Source of the DNA: Bacteroidia bacterium
GTDB taxonomy: Bacteria > Bacteroidota > Bacteroidia > Cytophagales > JAAEPT01
Assembly: GCA_030431525.1 (NCBI GenBank)
Contig: JAUIJC010000008.1
Location: 1 to 64,000 of the forward strand
DNA length: 64,000 bases
Direction of reading: 5' to 3'
Shown piece by piece: positions 49,510 through 58,405 of the stretch. The notes below the pieces were generated by a model that worked only from the letters and a program-made list of their open reading frames with translations, had not been told where the DNA came from and searched no databases. Positions within the stretch are counted from its first letter, which is position 1; every line of letters starts with the position of its first letter. The translations under genes and the position numbers were made by a program.

Positions 49510-50049
49510 TCATTCTGCACCGTGGAGAGATCTCCCAAATCGCTTTCTAATGGTAATCACTGTCGCTACTCCATCAAAAAATAAAACAAGAGGAATTCCT
49601 ACTAAGAATAACCAAAAACAATTTCCTGAATAGGACAATCCCGTCCAGTTCCCCAAATGAATACAGAATTCAGTACAGAGGTTATACCATTCTGGGTGTA
49701 GGGCAAATAGTGCCACTGAAATGCCAGTACCAATCGCGATATACCAATTCCACCACCAAATGGATAACAAAAGGGCCATGAGTGGAACCAAAGCTCCATA
49801 AACAATTAGGTTTGCTTGGCGGTATGAGAAAGGCATGGCATGGAGCCAGCCAGTGGCTTGGTTCTCCAATCTATTTGCGGACCATCGCCTAGGTAAGAAG
49901 CTTGGGCCTATGGCTGCTGAGTGAGGACATCCATGGTCATGGCAACGCCAGGTGCAATAGGACTGTTGAGTGTGATCTTGAATTTGTCCACCGAGAACGG
50001 TAACCAATAAAATGGAGAATAGACCAATGAATATGGCTCTGAGGGTCAT
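49510..50049 (-). CDS. Hypothetical Cys/His-containing membrane protein
   Basis: 179 residues with four predicted membrane helices, the first in MTLRAIFIGLFSILLVTVLG. Cys and His residues cluster on the loop CTWRCHDHGCPHS, which resembles a metal site, with further Cys in EWYNLCTEFCIHLGN. I do not recognise the family. The gene starts 20 bases after the HrpB stop codon and is in the same direction, so it is probably read from the HrpB transcript. Confidence 0.65.
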   Translation of the reverse strand: MTLRAIFIGLFSILLVTVLGGQIQDHTQQSYCTWRCHDHGCPHSAAIGPSFLPRRWSANRLENQATGWLHAMPFSYRQANLIVYGALVPLMALLLSIWWWNWYIAIGTGISVALFALHPEWYNLCTEFCIHLGNWTGLSYSGNCFWLFLVGIPLVLFFDGVATVITIRKRFGRSLHGAE

Positions 50050-50069
50050 TTGGAGAGAATGAGTACAGG

Positions 50070-52556
50070 TTACTTTTTGCGTTTCACTCCTCTAACCGCC
50101 TCCTCAGTCCATGGGTCCTCCGGCCAAGCATGTTTTGGATAACGACGTTTCAACTCCTTTTTAACTTCATGGTAGGTGTTGTCCCAAAAGCTTCTCAGAT
50201 CAGAGGTGACCTGAACAGGTTTGAATCCTGGAGAGAGCAGGTGAAGTAGAAGGGAAGTTTTTCCTTGGTTGATACACGGCGTATCCGCCAAACCAAACAT
50301 TTCCTGAAGACGGACGGCCAGTACAGGTGGAGCCCCATTTGGCTGGTATTCAATGGCAATGTTGGAACCGCTTGGCACAACAATTCGCTCGGGTGCCAGC
50401 TCGTCCAAAAGCTGTTGTTTTTCCCAATCCAAGCTGTGTTGTAGTACATCCCGGAGGTCAATCTTTTTGAGGTCTTCAGGCTTTTTGACCTTATCTAAAT
50501 AGGGAGAAAGCCATTCACGATTGGTTTTTACAAGATGTTCAGTGCTCACATCGGGCCACTCCTGTTCTGGATTCCAGGCCCTCAAACTCTCAATGCGGTA
50601 TTGCCATTGGCTGACTTCCTTGTCGAAGTTTAACAAGTGTTGTCCCTCACGCTCAATGGCTTGACAGATGGCCTCTTGAATTTCCTCTGGGTCAGGGTCA
50701 TCCAAGGGGGTACTTTTCAGGATGATTGAACCAATGCGCAGTTCTTGGGTCGCAAGCAATCCGCCACGTTTGGTATCCCACTCAATGATTTCCCGCTCTT
50801 TAACCAAAGGCGCCAAGTCTCTTGGGTTTAGTGGTGAGGCAAGAAAGATTTTACCCATTTTGTCACGGGCGTCCACGTTGGCTACCGCAATCCAAGGCTC
50901 GTTGGCTAGCTCATCGCGATGCGAGAAAAAAGCCATTTTTCCGTTAGCCAACATGAATTGGGCGTTGTTTCCCGGCTTGGCTGAGGCAATTCGTTCGGGA
51001 AAGGCTTGAGCCAACAGAAAGCCTGATTCGTTAGGATCAACAGGTCCATTGTTAGGGCTATTCAACCCAAAAAGGCGACGATAGGATTGGGCGATTTTCT
51101 CAATGCGGTTGAAGAACTTGGGGTTGCCTCCATTATTTCGCGCACGACGCAACGCCTCAATCCGAAGATTGACATCCACCCCTGAATTTCGAGGTAATGG
51201 ATCTTTTTCCTCAAGAATGGCCGCCAAATCGGTCGCCAATTCCAACGCTTCATCCTCTTGGGCCCTGAGCAACATGTGGGCAATCCGTGGATGGCAAGGA
51301 AGTCGGTTCAGTGCTTTTCCGTGTTCAGTGATTTTCCGCTCCTCTAATGCTTCCAATTCTTCCAAAAGCTCATAGGCCTGTTCTACGGTTCCTTTTGGTG
51401 GAGGCGTCAGCCAAGTCATATCCCAAATATCCTCAATGCCCCATTGGGACATTTCCAGCACTAGCGGAGCTAAATCCGCTTCCAAGATTTCAGCTGTTCG
51501 GTGCTTGGCCATTCTATCATGATCGGCGCGTGACCAAAGGCGGTAGCAAGTGCCAGGACTTAAACGACCTGCCCGACCTGCACGCTGGTCAGCGGAATCT
51601 TTGGAAATGGTAATGGTTTCCAAGCGAGATAGTCCACTTCTCGGATCAAAACGGGAAGTTCGACCAAAACCTGAATCCACAACAACGGTAATGCCTTCAA
51701 TGGTCAAACTGGTTTCTGCGATGGAAGTGGCTAACACGACTTTACGCCTGCCGTCTTTGCTGGGGTAAATGGCCTGTCGCTGTTTGGCGGGAGGCAATTG
51801 CCCGAACAATGGATGAATGGAAAATTCAGGAAGACTTCGCCTTAGAATTTCCTCGGTGCGAAGGATTTCAGCCTGCCCTGGTAGGAACACCAAAATATCA
51901 CCTTCGTTTTCTTCGCTGGCCTCTTTGATGGTTTGTGCCGTGATTTCGGGCAAGGCCATGATTTCCTGTGGTGCTCCGTATTTGACCTCCACAGGATATT
52001 GGCGCCCTTCACTTTCCACAATATCCGCTTGAAGCAATCGGCCAAGTTCTGGCAAATTCAGCGTGGCAGACATCACCAAAATCCGCAAATCATCCCTCAA
52101 AATTTGTTGTGCCTCACGGCAAAGCGCCAAGGCCACATCAGCGTGCAGGTTACGCTCGTGGAATTCATCAAAAATGACCATGCCCACACCCTCTAAGGCA
52201 TTGTCAGATTGGAGCATTCGTGTGAGGATGCCCTCGATGACGACTTCAATGCGTGTCGTTGGACCCACCCGTTTTTCAAAGCGGATGCGGTAGCCCACGG
52301 TTTCACCTACCTCTTCGCCAAGAATTTCCGCCATGCGCCTTGCCACCGATGCTGTGGCCAACCGCCTCGGTTCCAGCATAATGATTTTTTGACCTTCAAG
52401 CCAAGGTTCATTGAGCAGAGCTAATGGAAGAAGCGTACTTTTTCCAGCCCCAGGAGGGGCGCTTACCAACAAGGTATTGGCAGATGCAAGCTTTTCTTGG
52501 ACGGGTTGGAAGACCTCCTTGATGGGGAGGTCGTAGGCGCTGAGGTCGGGTGTCAA
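50070..52556 (-). CDS. hrpB: ATP-dependent helicase HrpB
   Basis: 828 residues, standard for HrpB. Superfamily 2 DEAH/RHA motifs: Walker A LVSAPPGAGKSTLLPLAL, DExH box FDEFHERNLHADVAL, motif III VMSATLNLP, and motif VI DQRAGRAGRLSPG. The C-terminal part carries the HrpB-specific extension (about residues 500-828). The substrate is presumably RNA, but bacterial HrpB function is poorly defined. It heads an operon with the membrane protein gene at 49510-50049. Confidence 0.95.
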   Translation of the reverse strand: MTPDLSAYDLPIKEVFQPVQEKLASANTLLVSAPPGAGKSTLLPLALLNEPWLEGQKIIMLEPRRLATASVARRMAEILGEEVGETVGYRIRFEKRVGPTTRIEVVIEGILTRMLQSDNALEGVGMVIFDEFHERNLHADVALALCREAQQILRDDLRILVMSATLNLPELGRLLQADIVESEGRQYPVEVKYGAPQEIMALPEITAQTIKEASEENEGDILVFLPGQAEILRTEEILRRSLPEFSIHPLFGQLPPAKQRQAIYPSKDGRRKVVLATSIAETSLTIEGITVVVDSGFGRTSRFDPRSGLSRLETITISKDSADQRAGRAGRLSPGTCYRLWSRADHDRMAKHRTAEILEADLAPLVLEMSQWGIEDIWDMTWLTPPPKGTVEQAYELLEELEALEERKITEHGKALNRLPCHPRIAHMLLRAQEDEALELATDLAAILEEKDPLPRNSGVDVNLRIEALRRARNNGGNPKFFNRIEKIAQSYRRLFGLNSPNNGPVDPNESGFLLAQAFPERIASAKPGNNAQFMLANGKMAFFSHRDELANEPWIAVANVDARDKMGKIFLASPLNPRDLAPLVKEREIIEWDTKRGGLLATQELRIGSIILKSTPLDDPDPEEIQEAICQAIEREGQHLLNFDKEVSQWQYRIESLRAWNPEQEWPDVSTEHLVKTNREWLSPYLDKVKKPEDLKKIDLRDVLQHSLDWEKQQLLDELAPERIVVPSGSNIAIEYQPNGAPPVLAVRLQEMFGLADTPCINQGKTSLLLHLLSPGFKPVQVTSDLRSFWDNTYHEVKKELKRRYPKHAWPEDPWTEEAVRGVKRKK

Positions 52557-52649
52557 GAGTGCGTAAGGATTGATGGATTTAGCGCAAAAATCGGAAAAAT
52601 ACCGTTAACAATGGAGTGGTTGGCTTCAGGCAATTCTCGCAAGGGTGGC

Positions 52650-52678
52650 GTAGAGACAAGGCATTGCCTTGTCTCTAC
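52650..52678. repeat. Family E inverted repeat, copy 2
   Basis: GTAGAGACAAGGCA followed by its complement TGCCTTGTCTCTAC, almost a perfect palindrome. Related to 1294-1321. It lies between the hrpB start and the tpx terminator. Confidence 0.8.
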
Positions 52679-52703
52679 AGGATGCACTGCAAACAACAGA
52701 AAA

Positions 52704-52741
52704 CAAAAAGCCCAGCAATTAGAAAGCGAATTGCTGGGCTT
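52704..52741 (-). terminator. Terminator of tpx
   Basis: Minus-strand stem AAGCCCAGCAATT with AATTGCTGGGCTT, then TTTTGTTTTC. Confidence 0.85.
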
Positions 52742-52791
52742 GTCAGTGTAGTTCACGTTCCTACACAGTGTAGGAATGCTGAGCTTATAAC

Positions 52792-53292
52792 TTACTTCAA
52801 ACTGGCAAGTGCCTGCTCGTAGTTAGGTTCGTCTACAATTTCACTTACCTGCTCGGTGTACACCACCTTGCCCTCTTCGTCGAGAACTACAATGCAACGA
52901 GAAGATAAGCCAGCCAACGGGCCGTTGACGAAGGTCAACCCGTAATCTTTGCTAAACGAACCATCAACAAAGTCAGAAAGCATTTCTACGTTTTCGATGC
53001 CCTCAGCGCCACAAAAACGACCCTGTGCAAAAGGCAAATCACGGGAAATACACAGAACAGTGGTGTTGTCTAAACTTGACGCTTTCTTGTTGAACTCTCG
53101 TACCGAAGTAGCGCAAGTACCTGTATCAATACTCGGGAAGATGTTCATCACGATCTTCTTGCCCTTGTAGTCTGCCAAGCTGGCTTTGGATAAATCGGAT
53201 TTTACCAATTCAAAATCAGGTGCTTGTGAACCTACTGCTGGGAGCTCGCCAATCGTGGAAATTGCATTTCCTTTTAAAGTAATAGATGCCAT
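52792..53292 (-). CDS. tpx: Thiol peroxidase (Tpx), atypical 2-Cys peroxiredoxin
   Basis: 166 residues. Landmarks: ITLKGNAISTIGELPAVGSQ, peroxidatic Cys in FPSIDTGTCATSVREFNKKA and resolving Cys in DLPFAQGRFCGAEGIENV, as in Tpx. It reduces alkyl and hydrogen peroxides using thioredoxin. It is monocistronic with its own terminator. Confidence 0.96.
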   Translation of the reverse strand: MASITLKGNAISTIGELPAVGSQAPDFELVKSDLSKASLADYKGKKIVMNIFPSIDTGTCATSVREFNKKASSLDNTTVLCISRDLPFAQGRFCGAEGIENVEMLSDFVDGSFSKDYGLTFVNGPLAGLSSRCIVVLDEEGKVVYTEQVSEIVDEPNYEQALASLK

Positions 53293-53437
53293 GGTGTAAA
53301 ATCGTAAAAGGTTTCCTTCGAGTTAAGCATGCCTGTTGAAACATCCAAAGACAAGGAGGAAAAATGATGGGGAGCTTGATCAGGGCTGATGCTTTGTAAG
53401 TTGTTTGGGAGGAGTGTACTATCCTTAGATAGACTTA

Positions 53438-53953
53438 TTATTTCTCATACTCAATCTTATCAATCACCCAAACGATATCGCCAATTTTGGTGGTGACCAC
53501 AGCTTCCTCACCTACTTTTTTGTTTAGCAATCCTTTGGCGATAGGAGAATCCATAGAGATGTAGTCGGCATTGCCAATAAGCTCTTCATAGCCTACAATG
53601 CGTAGGCGTTTTTTGATGCCTCGTCTCTCGTTGCGTATTTCTACCCAAGCCCCAAACATGACCTTTCCTTCTTGATTGGGGTGGTATTCAATGACCTTAA
53701 AATCATCGATACATTTGCGTAGGTAGCGCACGCGACTATCAATTTCTCGGAGCCTCTTTTTGTTGTAATGGTAATCGGCATTTTCAGACCGATCGCCCAA
53801 ACTGGCAGCCCAAGAAACTTTTGCCGTGATATCGGGGCGAACCACTTTCCACAGGTGCTCCAACTCTTCCTTGAGTTTTTCAAAACCTTCTGGGGTAATC
53901 ATTTGTGAGCGATTGAGCTTGGGAAGCGTAGATTCAGGAATTTTACGACGCAT
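53438..53953 (-). CDS. greB: Transcription elongation factor GreB
   Basis: 171 residues. The N-terminal coiled coil contains the GreB signature SWAASLGDRSENADYHYNKK and the acidic tip; the C-terminal domain (GAWVEIRNERRGIKKRLRIV, then GLLNKKVGEEAVVTTKIGD) is FKBP-like. It rescues backtracked RNA polymerase by stimulating transcript cleavage. GreB rather than GreA is indicated by the SLGDRSENADY and KRLREIDSRVRYL segments. Confidence 0.94.
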   Translation of the reverse strand: MRRKIPESTLPKLNRSQMITPEGFEKLKEELEHLWKVVRPDITAKVSWAASLGDRSENADYHYNKKRLREIDSRVRYLRKCIDDFKVIEYHPNQEGKVMFGAWVEIRNERRGIKKRLRIVGYEELIGNADYISMDSPIAKGLLNKKVGEEAVVTTKIGDIVWVIDKIEYEK

Positions 53954-54075
53954 AGAAACGACTTTCTTATTGAGTATTTACAAGATAATTGAATGGCGCA
54001 TGAAAATATAGCGCGTGCCAAAACCTAGGGGGCTTTCACAACATATATATGGGTAAGCATCATTCTCTGGAAAAG

Positions 54076-54206
54076 GACCACAGAGGACACAGAGGTATGG
54101 AGAACACAGAGGCTCTTGAGGCTCCCAAATCTCTCCAATAGAGTTTAGAGAGACCAGTACGCCTCCTTTTCTCCCTTCCTCTGTGTCCTCTGTGTCCTCT
54201 GTGGTT
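54076..54206. repeat. Family C inverted repeat, copy 2
   Basis: ACCACAGAGGACACAGAGG on the left pairs with CCTCTGTGTCCTCTGTGGT on the right around a partly diverged centre. It lies between the greB start and the end of the FAD oxidoreductase gene; compare 18135-18250. Confidence 0.85.
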
Positions 54207-54239
54207 TAATATATCAGACCCTCTACTGTTCAAGAACCA

Positions 54240-55676
54240 CTAGTCCTCCCTTTCGATGAGCAGTTGAGCAAGAGGCGCAGGGTATCCGCGTTGAACAGCG
54301 AATTCTGATGCACGATGATCAATAGCACTTTTGCTAATACGCTTGAGTAGTGGATTTTCGCCAATGCTTGTGTCCACTACCGAGGTGAGTGTTTCCTCAT
54401 GCATTTTTTCTATAATCTGTTGCGCTACGGTTAAGGCTGAAGAGGCTTTAACAATTTCGCTTCTTGCGTAGGATTTCTGCGGAAAGCTGACCTCCCCAAC
54501 CCTTAAGCTGGGGTCGTCTCCCGGTATTTGCTGGGCACCATAGAGTGGGGGACCAGCAACCACCGCAGAGGAGAAGGAAGGAATAAACTTTGAGACAAAG
54601 GCAATCGCATTTTCCGTTCTCTTGTTGATGTCTTGTTTTGTCCAGCCCGCAGCTAATTTCTGTTCGATGTCCTCACTAAATTTGGGTTGCATGGCGCCAG
54701 CCTTGGATTCGATCAATCCGTTTTCGAACAAGGTAATGTCCTTGGTCATCCCATGAATTTGATAATAACCCTCGCAATATGGGGTGAGTTGTGCCATGCC
54801 GTGGGGTGTGCCTCGCTCCCCATGAAAAATCAGTTCTGGAAGTAAACCAGTTGCTGCTTCCCATTTTGAAACATAGGCCGCCTTAAATTCAATCAACCGC
54901 TCTGATTGTAAATGCAGCGCGTCATCAAAGGCTCCTGTTTTGAAGCCACATGAGTTGACCAAATACTTGACTTTATAGACTTCGTCATCGGTATCGAGTT
55001 CCCAGTTGTGGGCTAAGTTTTGGTCCCGAACATCTTTGATGTTGGTTACCGAGGTATCCGTCTTTAGGCGACATTTTTCTGTTTGCTCCAATGCTAACTG
55101 GGCCTGTGCACCCAGTCTAAAAAGATTCCATCCGTACTCTTGCACCATGATTACGGGGAATTTTAATGTTGAGTAGTCGATGATTTTCACGGCATTGGCC
55201 AGCCATTCATCGGTTGTTTTTGGGAAGGCCACAGCTGGTCGTTCTTTGAGCTTGTCGAGGGCCTCTTTTTCATATAAGGTGAAATAATCCTCAGGATCGC
55301 CTAGCAGCTTGTTGGAACCATCTTGTTTGATTAAGTCCTTGTAGTGCTCCACCAAAATTTTGAGCCTGTGTATGTGGGTTTCTACAGCATATTTTTCTGA
55401 TTGAGGAATCCCGATAAACGTGGGCCGTACATCTATAGACTGAGGGAATAGCTTTGCCATTTCTATAGACTGCTTCATCAGTACTTTGGCCTGCTCGTCA
55501 GAAATGTCTGGGTATAGGTTTCCCCCAGCATGCAAATGGCAAAATGGAGGTCCATTGACAAGGCTTTTCTCTTTTTCGAATAAAACAGACTCAATGCCGT
55601 TTTTGGCGAGCTGCAAGGCGGTAACAGCACCTGATACACCTCCTCCAATAACTCCTATGGTGTATATTTTATCCAT
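54240..55676 (-). CDS. FAD-dependent oxidoreductase (DAO-like)
   Basis: 478 residues from the ATG at 55676. The N-terminus is an FAD-binding Rossmann (YTIGVIGGGVSGAVTALQLA, then VLFEKEKSLVNGPPF), followed by LKFPVIMVQEYGWNLFRLGA and the C-terminal VAGPPLYGAQQIPGDDP. The family is broad (malate/L-2-hydroxyglutarate:quinone oxidoreductase or DAO type); the substrate is not clear. It lies one base from the stop of the phosphatase gene upstream, so they form one operon. Confidence 0.85.
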   Translation of the reverse strand: MDKIYTIGVIGGGVSGAVTALQLAKNGIESVLFEKEKSLVNGPPFCHLHAGGNLYPDISDEQAKVLMKQSIEMAKLFPQSIDVRPTFIGIPQSEKYAVETHIHRLKILVEHYKDLIKQDGSNKLLGDPEDYFTLYEKEALDKLKERPAVAFPKTTDEWLANAVKIIDYSTLKFPVIMVQEYGWNLFRLGAQAQLALEQTEKCRLKTDTSVTNIKDVRDQNLAHNWELDTDDEVYKVKYLVNSCGFKTGAFDDALHLQSERLIEFKAAYVSKWEAATGLLPELIFHGERGTPHGMAQLTPYCEGYYQIHGMTKDITLFENGLIESKAGAMQPKFSEDIEQKLAAGWTKQDINKRTENAIAFVSKFIPSFSSAVVAGPPLYGAQQIPGDDPSLRVGEVSFPQKSYARSEIVKASSALTVAQQIIEKMHEETLTSVVDTSIGENPLLKRISKSAIDHRASEFAVQRGYPAPLAQLLIERED

Positions 55677-55677
55677 C

Positions 55678-56346
55678 TTAAAGCACTCCCTGAAGGTTTG
55701 AAAAGCTTTCCAAAACAATGGTGGGCTTATAGTCGGCTATGTTTTCGTTGTAGTTGTAGCCATAGCTCAGACCAATACTATCCATACGGGCATTTTGAGC
55801 CGCCAGAATATCATTTTTGGAGTCACCAATCATGAGGCATTTGTCAGGAGTGGTGTTCATCTGCTTCGCAAGATGTAGCAATGGACTTGCTTGGGGCTTT
55901 TTCTCAGGAAGGGATTCTTCACCGACCCATTGGAGGAAGAATTTTTTGATAGCGAGCTTCTCTAAGATGGGCTCAACAAAACGAAATGGTTTGTTGGTGC
56001 AGATCACCAATTTGTAGCCTTGATCTTGCAAGTAATCTAATGTCTCTAGCACATGAGGATAGAGGAAGGTTTCTTCACAGACATTACTTTGGTAGGCAGG
56101 AATAAAGACCGCTAGTGCTTCATTCAAGAAGTCAGCCGATACGGGTTGGTTCGTTACTTTTTCTAAGGCCCTATTGACTAATGTTTTGGCTCCGTTGCCT
56201 ATGAAAGGGGTGACTTGTTCAATGGTGAGCGGTGAGAAGTTATAATGGGCCAGCATTTTGTTGATGGCGAGGGTAAGGTCGGGGATGCTGTTTATGAGCG
56301 TGCCATCCAGATCGAATATCAGGAGTTCTTTTGCTTTGAAATTCAC
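55678..56346 (-). CDS. gph: HAD phosphatase, phosphoglycolate phosphatase-like (Gph)
   Basis: 222 residues. HAD motif I is LLIFDLDGTLINSIPDLTLA, motif II LVICTNKPFRFVEP and the final Asp motif in CLMIGDSKNDILAAQNARMD. The cap domain is of the Gph/PgmB type. It hydrolyses phosphoglycolate or similar phosphates. It is first in an operon with the FAD oxidoreductase and has an upstream -7 box. Confidence 0.9.
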   Translation of the reverse strand: MNFKAKELLIFDLDGTLINSIPDLTLAINKMLAHYNFSPLTIEQVTPFIGNGAKTLVNRALEKVTNQPVSADFLNEALAVFIPAYQSNVCEETFLYPHVLETLDYLQDQGYKLVICTNKPFRFVEPILEKLAIKKFFLQWVGEESLPEKKPQASPLLHLAKQMNTTPDKCLMIGDSKNDILAAQNARMDSIGLSYGYNYNENIADYKPTIVLESFSNLQGVL

Positions 56347-56409
56347 GGAGCTTTCTTTTGTGCGTGATACCTTTTTCGGTTGGTTGTAACTTCACGCTTT
56401 CGATTTTTT

Positions 56410-56417
56410 CAAATGTA
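56410..56417 (-). promoter_or_regulatory. -7 box of the gph operon
   Basis: TACATTTG on the minus strand matches TAnnTTTG, 63 bases before the ATG at 56346. The -33 box is not clear. Confidence 0.5.
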
Positions 56418-56634
56418 AGTAAATTGCGATGTTTAGCATTTTTATTTGGCGCTTTATCCAGAGAAATCCCCAAACAAGATGATATTCTTCGTTTTCAATA
56501 AAGGTTGCTAAATCCAATCTTGGAGATTTTGGTGTATGATATGGCTTCGTGTGTGACTAAAAGCAGGAGGAGTCGTTTATGTTTATTCTTCCTTTAAAGC
56601 TGATTTGCAATTAGTGCCTAATGGTTCGTAGTCT

Positions 56635-57036
56635 ATGAACAAAGAAATCCTCACTAAAGAACTCCACTTCAAAGCTATTCGTAGCTCGGGGGCTGGTGGC
56701 CAGAATGTGAACAAAGTATCTTCGAAGGTGGTGCTCACTTTTGATGTGGCTCAATCGGAAGGCTTGAGTGAACACGAAAAAACACTGTTGTACAAAAACT
56801 TGGCTTCGCGCCTTACCACTGAGAAGGTGCTTATCCTTGTTTGTGATGATGCCAGAAGCCAGCTCCAAAATAAGGAGCAGGTTATTCAACGCTTTTTTGA
56901 ATTGATTCAGAAGGGTTTGGTGGTGCCTAAAAAGCGTATTGCCTCCAAACCGAGTAAGGCCTCGATCAAGCGGATGAAGGAGAATAAGAAACGGCGTGGG
57001 GAATTGAAGAAGTTGCGGAGTAAGCCGAAGTTTTGA
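56635..57036 (+). CDS. arfB: Peptidyl-tRNA hydrolase ArfB (YaeJ/ICT1)
   Basis: 133 residues. It has the GGQ motif (IRSSGAGGQNVNKVSSKV) of class I release factors and a basic C-terminal tail rich in Lys and Arg (SKASIKRMKENKKRRGELKK), which enters the mRNA channel. It rescues stalled ribosomes lacking a stop codon. Length is typical of ArfB. The ATG at 56635 is preferred because the conserved domain starts shortly after it. Confidence 0.95.
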   Translation: MNKEILTKELHFKAIRSSGAGGQNVNKVSSKVVLTFDVAQSEGLSEHEKTLLYKNLASRLTTEKVLILVCDDARSQLQNKEQVIQRFFELIQKGLVVPKKRIASKPSKASIKRMKENKKRRGELKKLRSKPKF

Positions 57037-57107
57037 GGGGGGCTGGGTTGGGCTGTTGCAGGGCGTGGGGCACAAGACGCACAGCAGAAGACCGCAGGGC
57101 ACAAGGC

Positions 57108-57163
57108 GTAGGGCACAAGGCCCTACGTTACGGAGCTGTAGGGGCTGACCTGTGTGTCAGCCC
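57108..57163. repeat. Paired inverted repeats in G-rich spacer
   Basis: GTAGGGC pairs with GCCCTAC at 57108-57126, and GGGCTGAC pairs with GTCAGCCC in 57138-57163 (GTAGGGGCTGACC then TGTGTGTCAGCCC). The region also has repeated GGGCACAAG units. This type of dispersed palindrome is common in bacterial intergenic DNA; it may serve as a terminator after arfB. Confidence 0.6.
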
Positions 57164-57256
57164 AATGTTGTTTTTGACAGTGCATGGTTTCAGTGTGTAC
57201 TGTTCCATAGCGTCGGTGTTTTATACCCGACGTTTTCGAAATAATACGGCCAGAAA

Positions 57257-58189
57257 TCACCTCCACCGCACCAATTTCCTCGGTTCACTTTTTTTCATCC
57301 CCTCAGGGATATTAGCCTGAATCTCCTCTTTCAGCGCCTTAAGCAATTTGGTCTTGGCAAAGCTTTTTAAGGTGACCATGCTGACTTCACGGATGGGCTC
57401 GGGTTCCACAAAACGTTTGACAAAATGCTGGTCCGCTTGATCGTGGATAGAGAGCTCAGGTACTAAGGTGTAGCCAAGGTTGGAGCGCACCATGTTTTTT
57501 AGGGTCTCAATGGAGCCACTTTCAAAGTCGAAGCCCATGGCGCTGTGGACTCGTTGCTGGTTGCCACAAATGTTCAATACTTGGTCACGGAAACAATGGC
57601 CTTGGTTCAAAAGCCAAAGCCCTTCGAGGGGTAAGCCATCCATTTTGGACTCCTCTTGTTGCATCAGAGGATGGTCGTCTGAAGCATAGATAAGGAAGGG
57701 TTCCTCATAAAGTGGAATCTCTTGGATTTTGTCCTCATCCAATGGAGTGACCAAAATGCCGATGTCCAATTGGTCTTTTTTTAGGGCCTCTACAATGCGG
57801 TGGGTCTGCAATTCCGAGATGCTCAGGTTGATGTGTGGATATTTCTCCACAAAGCTTTTGATGAACAGGGGAAGCAAATAGGGGGCGATGGTGGGAATGA
57901 TGCCGATGCGGTAATCACCTGTGAGTTCTTCCTTGGCGCCTTCCACCAAGGCCATTAGCTGTTTGCTTTCGCGAAGGATTTCCCGTGCCTTGGCAATGAT
58001 TTTTTCCCCTTCCTTGGTGGGCTTTAAGGGCTGTTTTGAACGGTCAAATAGGCTTACCCCAAATTCCTCTTCAAGTTTTTTCACCTGCGTGGTGAGCGTG
58101 GGTTGGGTGACATAACAGGCTTCGGAGGCTTTTACGAAATGCCTGTGGGTGTCGAGGGCGATGATGTATTCGAGTTGTTGGAGTGTCAT
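57257..58189 (-). CDS. oxyR: LysR-type peroxide sensor OxyR
   Basis: 310 residues. LysR HTH at the N-terminus (MTLQQLEYIIALDTHRHFVK, VTQPTLTTQVKKLEEEFGVS). In the effector domain, Cys199 in LNQGHCFRDQVLNICGN and Cys208 match the redox pair of E. coli OxyR in spacing and position. Oxidation forms the disulfide and activates it as a peroxide-responsive regulator. It is divergent from ahpC with an OxyR-like dyad between them, and so very likely controls the ahpC-ahpD pair. Confidence 0.95.
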   Translation of the reverse strand: MTLQQLEYIIALDTHRHFVKASEACYVTQPTLTTQVKKLEEEFGVSLFDRSKQPLKPTKEGEKIIAKAREILRESKQLMALVEGAKEELTGDYRIGIIPTIAPYLLPLFIKSFVEKYPHINLSISELQTHRIVEALKKDQLDIGILVTPLDEDKIQEIPLYEEPFLIYASDDHPLMQQEESKMDGLPLEGLWLLNQGHCFRDQVLNICGNQQRVHSAMGFDFESGSIETLKNMVRSNLGYTLVPELSIHDQADQHFVKRFVEPEPIREVSMVTLKSFAKTKLLKALKEEIQANIPEGMKKSEPRKLVRWR

Positions 58190-58216
58190 GGGAGGAGATT
58201 TTAGACCGCCTCGCTT

Positions 58217-58295
58217 TTGGACATTAGACTTTAGCTCCTGTATTGCCTCACAAGAATGTTAGAAGCTAATGTCTAAAGTCTAACCTCTAATGTCT
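58217..58295. repeat. Family D inverted repeat (TTAGACATTAG type)
   Basis: GGACATTAGACTTTAG on the left pairs with CTAATGTCTAAAGTCTAA on the right; a third partial unit, CTCTAATGTC, follows. Related partial copies occur at about 58967-59035 and 59217-59245, bracketing ahpC. It sits between oxyR and the OxyR-like site. Confidence 0.7.
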
Positions 58296-58299
58296 ATGC

Positions 58300-58314
58300 A
58301 TAGTCAAAAGCTAT
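58300..58314. promoter_or_regulatory. Candidate OxyR binding dyad
   Basis: ATAG-N7-CTAT is one half of the known OxyR consensus ATAGntnnnanCTAT-N7-ATAGntnnnanCTAT. The second half is poorly matched here. It lies in the oxyR-ahpC divergent region, about 90 bases before ahpC. Confidence 0.55.
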
Positions 58315-58405
58315 AATAGTATCAAAAATATCAATTGGATTAATAAACTCAAAACCCCGTGTTTTGTATTACATCATTAGAGAAACAAACTAAAACAAAT
58401 TGATT

